Below are positions 1 to 9,163 of a stretch of 30,000 nt of DNA, in pieces. Position 1 is the first letter of the stretch. Each line of letters begins with the position of its first letter. A program made the translations under genes and the position numbers. The DNA is from Prorocentrum cordatum (taxonomy: Eukaryota; Sar; Dinophyceae; Prorocentrales; Prorocentraceae): NCBI GenBank assembly GCA_963575745.1, contig CAUYUJ010004980.1:455724-485723 (forward strand), written 5' to 3'. Below the pieces are notes generated by a model that saw nothing but the letters and a program-made list of their open reading frames with translations, did not search any database and was not told where the DNA came from.

Positions 1-245
1 AGGTGCGCCCAGCGCGCCAGGCGCACGCCAGGTGCGCGCCAAGTGCGCGCCAGGTGTGCGCCAGGTGCGCGCCAGGTGCGCCAGGTGCGCCAGGTGCGCC
101 AGGTGCACCAGGTGCGCCAGGTGCGCCAGGTGCGTCAAGTGCGCCAGGTGCGCGCCAGGCGCGCCAGGCGCGTCAGGTGCGCCCAGCGCGCCAGGTGCGC
201 GCCAGGTGCGCGCCAGGTGCGCCAGGTGCGCGCCAGGTGCGCCAA
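1..245. repeat. GTGCGCCAG-type minisatellite
   Basis: The stretch is built from alternating short units such as GTGCGCCAG and GTGCGCGCCAG, with 9- to 12-bp spacing. It begins at the window edge, so its true start is unseen. All three plus-strand frames stay open only because the unit lacks stop codons. It runs directly into the R101 array at 246. Confidence 0.9.
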
Positions 246-654
246 GGGGACAGGGAGGCCTCAAAGTGGTCTGCGTAAGACGTACCTCCGCTGGGCCTCC
301 CCGGAACCCACGAAAGTGGCGACTGTTGCGCAGATCGCAGCCCCGCAGGGGACAGGGAGGCCTCAAAGTGGTCTGCGTATGACGTACCTCCGCTGGGCCT
401 CCCAGAACCCACGAAAGTGGCGACAGTTGCGCAGATCGCAGCCCCGCAGGGGACAGGGAGGCCCCAAAGTGATCTGCGTAGGACGTACCTCCGCTGGGCC
501 TCCCAGGAACCCACGAAAGTGGCGACAGTTGCGCAGATCGCAGCCCCGCAGGGGACAGGGAGGCCTCAAAGTGATCTGCGTAGGACGTACCTCCGCTGGG
601 CCTCCCCGGAACCCACGAAAGTGGCGACAGTTGCGCAGATCGCAGCCCCGCAGG
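246..654. repeat. R101 tandem array, locus 1 (four ~101-bp units)
   Basis: Units start at 246, 348, 449 and 551 (GGGGACAGGGAGG), so the period is 101-102 bp. Each unit contains GTACCTCCGCTGGGCCTCC, then CACGAAAGTGGCGACAGTTG and CAGATCGCAGCCCCGCAG. The same order of motifs occurs in the array at 21,460-22,230, so the two loci belong to one repeat family. The frame shifts between units because 101 is not a multiple of three, which argues against coding. Confidence 0.92.
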
Positions 655-708
655 GCACCGCGAACACAGGAGAGAAGAAGGAGGAGAGGGCGGGAGGTGG
701 ATACCACA

Positions 709-752
709 GTGCTCTATTCAAAACGAGTACCCAACACAAGGAGGGTTGGGAA
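709..752. repeat. Conserved flank of R101 array, locus 1
   Basis: A 44-bp block beginning GTGCTCTATTCAAAACGA and ending GGAGGGTTGGGAA. It recurs at 22,353-22,395, again just downstream of an R101 array and just upstream of a simple repeat. The two copies differ by one substitution and a one-base length change. Its function is unknown. Confidence 0.9.
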
Positions 753-905
753 AGAAGGCGATGGCGAAGACGAAGACGGGGGTGAGCACGAGGACAAAGA
801 CGGAAGAGATAATGAAGATGGCGACGATGAGGATAATACTGGTGAAGACGAAGATGTAGACGAAGACGCAAACGCTTATGATGATGAAAGCGCGATTGGG
901 CACTG
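753..905. repeat. GA-rich simple repeat (GAAGAC/GATGAC)
   Basis: Degenerate GAAGACGAAGAC, GATGATGAG and similar triplets fill this stretch, starting immediately after the conserved flank. An Asp/Glu-rich frame crosses it and ends at 906, but that frame begins inside the minisatellite and array, so I do not call it a gene. Confidence 0.7.
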
Positions 906-1699
906 ATAAGACAATATCCAAATCAAACTGTAAGGATCGCAAGATACTCGCTCGACGCCCGCGTATTTGAACGACTCGAGCGTTGAATGTAAAGACGAAT
1001 ATATCCAGGCATCCAGCGGCTAGACTTATTCGAAGCATGGGCCCCAGCACCTCCCGAGGGCTTATGCAAAATCGGCTGTTCATCCTGAGTCGTTTCTGAT
1101 GGTCTTGGGAGGCCAAAAAAATCAGCAGTACAATGAAACAACTACTGGCTCGAATTTGCTCGAGCCACCGAAATCTGGGATGGGAGGTCTCGTCCTGGGG
1201 TGCATGCTGGCCAGAGCTTCGGAGGGAGGAATCGAGCCTTGGCGAGGAGAATCCTCCTGGAGGCCCAGTAGAAATCCAAATGCGCTCAAAATCCTCGATC
1301 CTCAATCCTTTTCGATCCTCATACGGGGGGCGCTCAGAAGGGCAAGTGCAGGAGGATGACCAGGCAAAGGGAGGGAGAGAGGGAGAGGGTGCCGCAAGCA
1401 CCCCTCCTCCCTCCACCCCCCGCCCTCCCCGCCTTCATGCAGCAGGATTCCTGGAGTGGCCGAGGAAGGTATCTGTCTGTCCGGCGGTGGGGAAGGGCAC
1501 ATGCGTCCGCTCCGCTCCTCGATCTTCGGTGAGCGTCGCCTTGAAGTCCTCTTGCGACGTCGTGACCTGATCTGACCTTCGACATCCCTCCTCCTTCTCC
1601 TCCCCTCCTCCTGCCCCAACCCTCCGCCCTCCGCCCTCGTGCGCCCCCCTCCTGCCCGAACATCCTAACACCTCGCCAGGACCCCCAAGGAACCTCTCA
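906..1699. other. Intergenic, no gene seen apart from one F1 copy
   Basis: Apart from the F1 relic at 1,005-1,115 and pyrimidine-rich sequence around 1,400-1,670, I see nothing recognisable. Short open frames overlap on both strands without family resemblance. Confidence 0.5.
1005..1115 (-). repeat. Dispersed repeat F1, diverged copy
   Basis: In reverse orientation this follows the order of the better copy at 5,620-5,745: ATCCAGGCATCC, then a GGGCCCC segment, then GTTCATCCTGAGTCGTTTC. It is the most diverged F1 copy in the window and carries small gaps. Confidence 0.6.
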
Positions 1700-1763
1700 C
1701 ATCCCATATCATCACAATCACGAACACCACCAACACCACCACCACCACCGCCATCACCATCAC

Positions 1764-1822
<59 letters not shown>

Positions 1823-1907
1823 GCAGCATCAGCATCAGCATCAGCATCATCATCATCAGCATCATCATCATCACCACCATCACCATCACCATCAGCATCA
1901 CCATCAC

Positions 1908-1939
<32 letters not shown>

Positions 1940-1964
1940 GCACCATCATCATCATCATCATCAG

Positions 1965-2012
<48 letters not shown>

Positions 2013-2017
2013 CATCC

Positions 2018-2096
<79 letters not shown>

Positions 2097-2478
2097 CGTC
2101 CTCATGGTCATCCTCATCATGGTCCTCATCCGCATCCTCATCATGGTCCTCATCCGCATCCTCATCCTCATCCTCATCCTCGCCATTCTCCTCATCCTCA
2201 TCCTCATCCTCCTCCTCATCCTCCTCATCATCATAGTCGTCGTCGTAGTCGTCGGCGTCATCGTTATCCTCGTCAATGCCATCAGCATCATCGTCAACAT
2301 CATCATCCTCATCATCATAATCATCATCATCACCACCACCACAACGTCATCCTACTCATCCTCGTCCTCCGCAGCATCCTCATCAGCATCCTCATCCTCA
2401 TCCTCCTCCTCATCAGAATCATCATAATCGACGTGGTCATCGTTGTTAGCATCATGTCGTCGTCAGCGTCGTCGTCGG

Positions 2479-2525
<47 letters not shown>

Positions 2526-3110
2526 CCACCACCACAACGTCATCCTACTCATCCTCGTCCTCCGCAGCATCCTCATCAGCATCCTCATCCTCATCCTCCT
2601 CCTCATCAGAATCATCATAATCAACGTGGTCATCGCTGTTAGCATTATGTAGTCGTCAGCGTCGTCGTCGGCATCATCATCATCATCATCATCATCAGCA
2701 TCAGCAGCAGCAGCAGCATCAGCATCATCCCCATCATCAGCATCGACAGAATCATAATCGTCATGATCATCGAAGTCATCACCATCATCACCATCATCAT
2801 CATCGTCGTCGTCGTCATCATCAATATCATCATCCGCAGCATCATCATGACGACGTCGTCGTCATCGTCGTCGACATCATCATCAGCAGCAGCATCGTCA
2901 TCACCATGTCGTCATCGTCGGCATCATCAGCATCATCAGCAGCAGCAGCATCATCCGTATCACCATCATCATCATCATCATCATCATCATCAGCAGCATC
3001 ATCATCATCACCATCATCAACATCATCATCAGCATCAGCACCATCATCAGCATCAACATCATCATCATCTCAATATTCATTGGCAGCAGCAGCATTGTCG
3101 TCATCACAAT
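1700..3110. repeat. Long CAT/ATC trinucleotide microsatellite
   Basis: About 1.4 kb is dominated by CAT/ATC triplets with CAG, CCT, CGT and CAC variants. The period of three holds through almost the whole tract, so every frame is open and reads as runs of Met, His, Ser or Ile. No start context, domain or unique flanking exon supports a protein. Confidence 0.95.
2330..2690. repeat. 192-bp tandem duplication inside the CAT tract
   Basis: The block starting ACAACGTCATCCTACTCATC at 2,341 recurs at 2,533. The offset of 192 bp is a multiple of three, so the duplication keeps the triplet phase. Both copies carry the same variant triplets, including AATCATCATAATC, CGTGGTCATCG and GTCGTCAGCGTCGTCG. 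Confidence 0.88.
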
Positions 3111-3304
3111 CGCCGTGGTCGTTGTCGTCTTCATGTTGTTCCTCATCCTCTTCCTCCCTCCTCCCTCTCCTCCTCCCTCCGCATCCCCCTCTTCCCAAAA
3201 ATTCAAAGGGAATCCAGACATGGTGACGAGTGGCCTCGCGGAAACCCAAGGTGTGAGGGAAATGCCAAGAAGCAAACTCATCATCGATACAACCAATGCT
3301 CCAT

Positions 3305-3545
3305 CCCCCATCCTCGACCCTCGACGACGACGACGAGGCCACGGCGGCCACGACCACGACCACTACAAACGACCTCGACCGACGGCGACGCCGACGCCTG
3401 CGAAGACGGCCGACGCCCATGACCACGACCACGGCGACGCCGACGCCTGCGAAGACGGCCGACGCCCATGATCACGACCACGACCAAGACCACGACCACG
3501 ACCACGACCACGACGACGACGACGACAACGACGACGGCCAGCGTC
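3305..3545. repeat. CGACCA/GACGCC minisatellite with a 49-bp duplication
   Basis: Degenerate CGACCACGACCA hexamers surround two near-identical blocks, GGCGACGCCGACGCCTGCG at about 3,384 and about 3,433, each followed by AAGACGGCCGACGCCCATGA. No gene is supported. Confidence 0.82.
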
Positions 3546-3900
3546 GGACGCTCCGCTCCTGGTCGGGGGTCACCAGGCTCTGCAAAGACCACTCCGCGCC
3601 GCCGGCGCGCCGCGGAGCCCGCCCGCCGCACGCCTGAGCCGCTGGACCACGGCCCACCGCCCCCGCTGCCCAAAACAGGTGGTGAGACATCAGGTGGCGA
3701 CCTGGCATCCCCGAAAAGTCACCGTCGGGTTGTTCAGCACGGGGTCACCGCAAGGTCCTTTTGTGACTCCTGGACCCACCAGCGTTCGGGACATCCTTGA
3801 GAAACCACACGAGGCCCCAACCACCAAATCGCCCGAGACTCACCGCCGGGTGTTGTCACCACCACGTTCTTGGGACTCCCAAAGTGTAGAGGATCGAGGG
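3546..3900. other. Anonymous GC-rich stretch
   Basis: Nothing recognisable. Several frames on both strands are open because of GC content, with no family signature. Confidence 0.4.
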
Positions 3901-4085
3901 CCTCTTGGGCTCGGACTCGGACTCGGGCTCGGGCTTGGGCTGGGCTAGGACTCGGGTCGGGCTCTGTCTCGGGCTCGAGCAGGGGCTGGGGGTAAGGATC
4001 GGGTCGGGCTCGACCTCGAACTCGAGCTCGGGCTCAGGCTCGGGCAGGGGCTTGGGCTCGGGCTCGGGCTCGCGCTCGGGCCAAG
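3900..4085. repeat. GGGCTC hexanucleotide repeat
   Basis: About 185 bp of GGGCTC/GGACTC hexamers with substitutions and small gaps. It is not a telomere motif (TTTAGGG or TTAGGG). Confidence 0.88.
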
Positions 4086-4097
4086 GCGAAGGCCTGG

Positions 4098-4160
4098 GAA
4101 GGGGTCCAGATCTCTCTTGGGAGTTGCGTTGCGAACAATTCGCGACGTCGAATGGCTAGG
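4098..4160 (+). repeat. Dispersed repeat F1, partial copy
   Basis: It carries the 3' half of F1: GGAAGGGGTCCAGATCTCT, then GTTGCGTTGCGAACAA and CGCGACGTCGAATGG. The 5' half is absent and replaced by the hexanucleotide repeat. Confidence 0.65.
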
Positions 4161-4662
4161 TCCTGGAGGCCTCGCAGAGAAGGCTAAAAACGTCCAAGAA
4201 CCCCGATGCAACGAGGGCAGGACAAGACGGAGCACCGCACTGGACCGGGTTCGGCCCAGGGCGGGCGCTCAGAGATGCACCCTCGAGCTGGGGCCAGGCT
4301 GTCGCCTGTGAGGCTAAGCCGTACAAGTTCTCGGAGGGAACAAGTCGTTCCCCGCGCACGAAGGCAGCAGCATCTGCGTGCTGATCGGCCACGGAGCTGA
4401 ATCCGTCGCGGCGTGAAATCGGTCGATATTCTAAAGCCGTGTTTTGCTGTCTGCCGTGGCAACATTATGTGTCCATCCGTCGCGGTGCCCATGAGGGGGT
4501 TGCTCGAGGGAGGGGCTTAGGTGCTTCTAACTTATACGAAAAGCAGTGGTTCATAACCTTTTAGAAAGCAGAGGCCTTCTTAGCCCAGAGGATTATGAGA
4601 AGGCTTCTGAGTAGCGGGGCGGGGCCTTCTAAGAACGCCCCTGCCTTTTCAGAGGCCCCTCC
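4161..4662. other. Anonymous sequence with CTTCTTAG-like words near the end
   Basis: No gene or family was recognised. Words such as GGCCTTCTTAG (about 4,573) and GGGGCCTTCTAAGAACG (about 4,621) resemble the ends of the MITE-like element that follows. Confidence 0.4.
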
Positions 4663-4914
4663 GCCTTCTTAGAATGCCGTCCCCCTCGCGCCACCACCTT
4701 GTGGGCGCCGCCAGAGTGGCAGCATTGCGTGACCATCTCCACACGCGCTTCCTCGACGCGCGTCAACCATTCGTCAGATCTGCACTTTGTCGGCGACGCC
4801 TCTATGGCGCTCGAAACCATCCATACCAACGATACCCAGAACTCGACTTTACCCGCGCCACTGCTGGCTGCGCCCACATTGGAGTTGCGAGAAAGGGGGG
4901 GGCTTCTAAGAAGA
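4663..4914. mobile_element. MITE-like element with ~50-60-bp terminal inverted repeats
   Basis: The left end (4,663-4,722) reads GCCTTCTTAGAATGCC, CCCCCTCGCG, TTGTGGGCGCCGCCAG, AGTGGC. The reverse complement of the right end (4,855-4,914) reads GTCTTCTTAGAAGCC, a C-rich run, CTCGC, ATGTGGGCGCAGCCAGC, AGTGGC. That is the same order with an estimated three quarters identity. The element is about 250 bp with no open frame of note. I see no clear target-site duplication, so assignment to a transposon superfamily is not possible. Confidence 0.6.
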
Positions 4915-5014
4915 CAGGGGCCTTCTTAGAAGGCCCCAGAGGCTTCTAAGAATGCATATTAGAAAGCTGGCGGCGTTATAAGAATCCCCCATCCCTTGTT
5001 GGAAGCCCCGCCGC

Positions 5015-5072
5015 TTGCTTAGAAGGCCGCCCCCCTCGCGACGCCCCCTTGTGGGCGCCGCCAGCACTGCTG
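5015..5072. repeat. Solo end of the MITE-like element
   Basis: It repeats the left terminal sequence in direct orientation: GCTTGCTTAGAAGGCC, CCCCCCTCGCGACG, CCTTGTGGGCGCCGCCAG. I find no matching right end in the next 200 bp, so this looks truncated or like one arm of a second, degraded element. Confidence 0.6.
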
Positions 5073-5251
5073 ACACCGATCGAAGTCTCGCCTTCTGCGA
5101 AATTATCGTCACTGAAGCCTCTGCCGCCTTCATTTTGGCTACTCGGCCATTGCAAACGTTCAAGAAGAAGAACTGCACAGGACAGTGGGGGTCCCGTCTG
5201 CTACACGTATGAATGGCCCTCGGCAATAGCGACCTTTAGCACGCAGCTTTA

Positions 5252-5275
5252 GGGGGCGGGGGGGGGGGGGGGGGG
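5252..5275. repeat. Poly-G tract (18 consecutive G)
   Basis: GGGGG, one C, then 18 G residues. It is capable in principle of G-quadruplex formation. The length may be uncertain because homopolymers are error-prone in sequencing. Confidence 0.9.
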
Positions 5276-5619
5276 CGACACCCACTCCCGAACACGCGAA
5301 ACCAGGATGCCAGCGAATGTAGCTTGCAAAAGAGATCCTCTTCGTTGGCCATGAAGGCGCTCCAAGCTTGACAGCGGAGGTAGAGAAGAAGGAGGAGCAG
5401 GAGGAGGAGGAGGAGGAGCATCCTCCCTAGACCTTCGGCGTCTTACTCTCTAATACGTGAGGCCCTGGAACTCTCGACCACTTCCCGGAGGCCAGGTCCT
5501 TTCTTTCGCAACCCTGGAGCGCGCAGCGCTGGGCCATCACCTTCGACCTGGCTTGTCTGCCGCCCAGGGCCCGAAAGGGGTTTCCGGATACCAATAACTG
5601 CGAAAACGATGGAAGCCTG
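5276..5619. other. Anonymous stretch with a short GGA repeat
   Basis: A GGAGGA run lies at about 5,388-5,420. The rest (5,440-5,619) is GC-rich and unrecognised. Confidence 0.4.
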
Positions 5620-5745
5620 GGTACCCAGACATCCGACGTCGTGATTTGTTCGCAACGCGGCTTCCCAAAGATCTGGTCCCCTTCCCGGGGACCAGCTTTT
5701 CATCCTGCGCCTTTTGTTGACGGTCCCGGGCCCCGCAAAGGCGCC
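5620..5745 (-). repeat. Dispersed repeat F1
   Basis: A good reverse-orientation copy: ACCCAGACATCCGACGTCG, GATTTGTTCGCAACG, TGGTCCCCTTCCCGGGGACC, AGCTTTTCATCCTGC, TTGACGGTCCCGGGCCCC. Read on the minus strand this gives the F1 consensus order seen at 28,585-28,742. Confidence 0.8.
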
Positions 5746-6340
5746 GTGAGGCCAAAAGTTATCAAAAACCTCCCGTCGCAACATGTAAAGAGGCCCAGGA
5801 AGACACGACTACATAGACACTGATCCCAAGATTCCCAACATGTTTCTACATTTTCTGGGTTGTCGACTTCCCCTCCACTTCCCGTATGTCCCCACATTTT
5901 CACGGAAATTGACGCTTGTTCGTGTCTGTGTCTTTTTCCCCTTTGATCATGACGCGATGAAGTCTGGGCCTGCACCCACCATCCAAGCTGTGGTGGTGCG
6001 CTTCCTCCCCCTGCGTGCTTCCGCTGTTGATTGCTCCCCCTCCCTCGGCGCCATCGTCACCGCCGCCACCGTCGTCGTCACCGTCGCTCTCGTCGTCCCT
6101 GTCGTCCCCGTCGTCCCCGTCGTCCGCATCGTCCGCGTCGTGATTCGAAACTCCACCTGAAATCCATCCTGGCCGGTGTTTCGCGCTGCGTCCACATGTG
6201 GCGACGTGAACCCTCCCTAGTTCTCAACCCCTAGCCGAATCCCCAGAAGACCCCTGCTGCATCCAAACCCCTCCCCCCGTGCCCCCAGCAGCCCCTCCCC
6301 AATCCTTCCCCGATCCTCGATCCCTACTCGATCCGTACCC
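5746..6340. other. Anonymous, with GTC-triplet run
   Basis: A GTCGTCACCGTC/GTCGTCCCC run occupies about 6,050-6,140. The rest has no recognisable gene. Confidence 0.4.
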
Positions 6341-6349
6341 ACCCAGCAC

Positions 6350-6470
6350 CTCCTCCTCCTCCTCCTCCTCCTCCACGTTCTCCTTTTCGATTCCTCTTCC
6401 TCCTCCTCCTCCTCCTCCGCCTCCTCCCCCTTTTCCTCCTCCTCCTCCTCCGTCTCTTCGACTCCTCCCC
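6350..6470. repeat. TCC trinucleotide microsatellite
   Basis: Nearly continuous TCC/CCT triplets with a short TTCTCCTTTTCG interruption. Purine and pyrimidine are strictly separated by strand. Confidence 0.9.
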
Positions 6471-6479
6471 GATTCATGA

Positions 6480-7063
6480 TCAATCCTCGTCTATTATCAT
6501 TATTCCTCTCGTACGGCCTACGACCTTAGGATGCCGCGTCTCCTGCCCCGAAAGAACTGCGTGGTGCAACTTACTCGGTGCGGTCCTTAATGCGATAGCC
6601 TCGGCCAGAAATGCGGACCGATAATTTCGTACAAAAAAGCAAGATCTGCCATTCCCTTTTTGCTTCCGTCTCGTCAAACCCTGAACAGAACTATACTTGT
6701 TGCTCCTCTGACTTCTCGGACAAACCCGCCGTCCAAATCCCCATTTCTCCCTCCGTCCCCCCCCTTTTCTTCATCATCTCTCCCTCTCTGTCTCTCTCTC
6801 TCTCTCTCTCTTTCCATCCTCGTCCATCCCTCCTCCCAGGAACCTGCTGGTCCAGCAGTTCCCGCAACGCGGGCTCCGAGACCACCTTCGGGGGGGTAAG
6901 CAGCGGAGCGACGGGAAGCCCGACAGCCATCTCGATCTTGAAATCCTGTTCGGAAACTAAGGTTGCGCGCGACGCCGCGCGCGTGCGGACGTTAACTCAT
7001 GTCATGCAGGGGGTTTAAGAAACTGGAGTTCGTGATGGACGAGTGCGCGCGCATAGTATTATT
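6480..7063. other. Anonymous, with a CT dinucleotide run
   Basis: TCTCTC repeats lie at about 6,783-6,812. Nothing else was recognised in this stretch. Confidence 0.4.
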
Positions 7064-8220
7064 CCCCACATCCAAAGTGGGGTTCTTGTTTTCTCTGGAC
7101 ACCCCGCGCAGGAACAGGAACACACACACACCCACTCACACTCACTCACACTCTCTCATCATCAACCTCATCAGCATCATCGATGATGCTCTCTCACATG
7201 CTTAGTCACTCACATACTCATCATCATCATCACTCGCACTCTCTCACACGCTCACGAACATCATCATCATCATCATCATCGGCATCGGCATCATCCTCAT
7301 TCAAACATCATCATCGCCACCACCACTCACAATCAATCATCATCCTCTTCACCACTCATCTTCACCACCACTCATCATCCTCATCCTCATCATCGTTGAG
7401 TAAATTGTGAGGAAGTCTCAGGCGGGAGCCCCCTCCCTATGGGGCCCGCAGATCATGTTGGTAATCCGAGCGGGTCATCGGAAACCTGTAACTGTCGTCA
7501 CTTTTGGGCTCGTCAAGCCTGAAAATGGAGGAAGTCTCAGGCGGGAGCCTCGTCTGTGAGTGAATTGGGAGGAAGTCTCAGGCGGGAGCTCCCTCCCTAT
7601 GGGGCCCGCAGATCATGTTGGTAATCCGAGCGGGTCATCGGAAACCTGTAACTGTCGTCACTTTTGGGCTCCTCAAGCCTGAATTTGGAGGAAGTCTCAG
7701 GCGGGAGCCTCGTCTGTGAGTGAATTCTGAGGAAGGCTCAGGCGGGAGCCCCCTCCCTATGGGGCCCGCAGATCATGTTGGTAATCCGAGCGGGTCATCG
7801 GAAACCTGTAACTGTCGTCACTTCTGGGCTCGTCAAGCCTGAATTTGGAGGAAGTCTCAGGCGGGAGCCTCGTCTTCTGAGTGAATTGTGAGGAAGTCTC
7901 AGGCGGGAGCCCCCTCCCTATGGGGCCCGCAGATCATGTTGGCAATCCGAGCGGGTCATCGGAATCCTGTAACTGTCGTCACTTTTGGGCTCCTCAGGCC
8001 TGAATTTGGAGGAAGTCTCAGGCGGGAGCCTCGTCTGTGAGTGAACTGCGAGGAAGTCTCAGGCGGGAGCACCCTCCCTATGGGGCCCGCAGATCATGTT
8101 GGTAATCCGAACGGGTCATCCAAAACCTGTAACTGTCGTCAATTTTGGGTTTTCGCGCTGCCAGAACGCAGCTCCCAGGCCACATTTTGGAGGCAACAAG
8201 GAAGTTTTTGGGCTCCTCAG
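7064..8220. repeat. Segmental duplication, copy A
   Basis: From CCCCACATCCAAAGTGG (7,064) to TTTTTGGGCTCCTCAG (ending 8,220) this segment matches 9,077-10,250 in order. It holds CA and CAT microsatellites, a TCACTCACATGCTTAGTCAC-like part, and then five ~160-bp units. The copies differ by about 17 bp in length, mostly in the microsatellites. Copy A is not followed by the helicase exon that follows copy B. Confidence 0.93.
7411..8140. repeat. R160 tandem array in copy A (five units)
   Basis: Units start at 7,411, 7,571, 7,731, 7,892 and 8,052 (GGAAGTCTCAGGCGGGAG). Each contains TATGGGGCCCGCAGATCATG, CCTGTAACTGTCGTCA and TTTTGGGCTCCTCAAGCCTG, then a second GGAAGTCTCAGGCGGGAG about 50 bp before the next unit. 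Unit 3 has the variant GGAAGGCTCA, and the last unit has CATCCAAAACCTG instead of CATCGGAAACCTG. Confidence 0.93.
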
Positions 8221-8327
8221 GCCTGAATTTGGAGGAAGTCTCAGGCGGGAGCCTCGTCTCTGAGTGAATTGCGAGGAGCCAACTGTAGGCCACTTCGTGT
8301 TCGTCGTGTTCCCAGAACGCTATTCCC

Positions 8328-9020
8328 GGCACGCATCCACTGGGACGCACCCCTGTGCGCTTCCTCTGGGTCGTGCCCCCGCACGTATCCACTGGGACGC
8401 ACCCTTGTGCGCTTCCTCTGGGTCGTGCCCCTGGCACGTATCCACTGGGACGCACCCCTGTGCGTTTCCTCTGGGTCGTGCTCCGGCACGTATCCACTGG
8501 GACGCACTCCCGTGCGCTTCCTCTGGGTCGTGCCCCGGCACGTATCCACTGGGACACACTCCCGTGCGTTTCCTCTGGGTCGTGCCCCCGCACGTATCCA
8601 CTGGGACGCACTCTTGTGCGCTTCCTCTGGGTCGTGGCCCGGCACGTATCCACTGGGACGCACCCTTGTGCGTTTCCTCTGGGTCGTGCCCCCGCACGTA
8701 TCCACTGGGACGCACCCTGTGCGTTTCCTCTGGGTCGTGTTCGGCACGTATCCACTGGGACGCACCCCTGTGCGCTTCCTCTGGGTCGTGCCCCCGCACG
8801 TATCCACTGGGACGCACTCCTGTGCGTTCCTCTGGGTCGTGTTCCGGCACGTATCCACTGGGACGCACTCTGTGCGCTTCCTCTGGGTCGTGTTTTGGCA
8901 CGTATCCACTGGGACGCACTCCCGTGCGCGTCCTCTGGGTCGTGCTCTGGCACGTATCCACTGGGACGCACTCCCGTGCGTTTCCTCTGGGTCGTGCTCC
9001 GGCACGTATCCATTGGGACG
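8328..9020. repeat. R52 minisatellite (13 full copies plus a partial 14th)
   Basis: The unit is about 52 bp: GCACGTATCCACTGGGACGC, then CCCTGTGCGCTTCCTCTGGG and TCGTGCCCC. Fourteen CCACTGGGA/CCATTGGGA anchors are present. All frames on both strands are open over most of the array, and the encoded peptide cycles through frames because 52 is not divisible by three. I therefore treat it as non-coding. It sits exactly between the two copies of the segmental duplication. Confidence 0.95.
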
Positions 9021-9076
9021 CTTCACATTTCGATCTACATTCGTGCTTTTGAAGCAGGAAACTATGCCTTTTTTTT

Positions 9077-9132
9077 CCCCACATCCAAAGTGGGGTTCTT
9101 GTTTTCTCTGGACACCCCGCGCAGGAACAGCA

Positions 9133-9163
<31 letters not shown>

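Noticed and set aside
43-906. A 287-residue frame running through the minisatellite and R101 array into the acidic repeat
   Set aside because: It crosses three unrelated repeat types, and the R101 unit shifts frame at each copy.
1665-3471. Met-, His-, Ser- and Ile-rich open frames in the CAT tract
   Set aside because: They follow from the triplet repeat; no domain or unique exon is attached.
3900-4085. GGGCTC hexamers as telomere-like repeat
   Set aside because: The unit does not match known telomere motifs and the tract is internal and degenerate.
5131-5140. CATTTTGGCT, a partial match to the dinoflagellate spliced leader
   Set aside because: Only ten bases match and the following CAAG is missing; a ten-base match is not rare enough in 30 kb on two strands.
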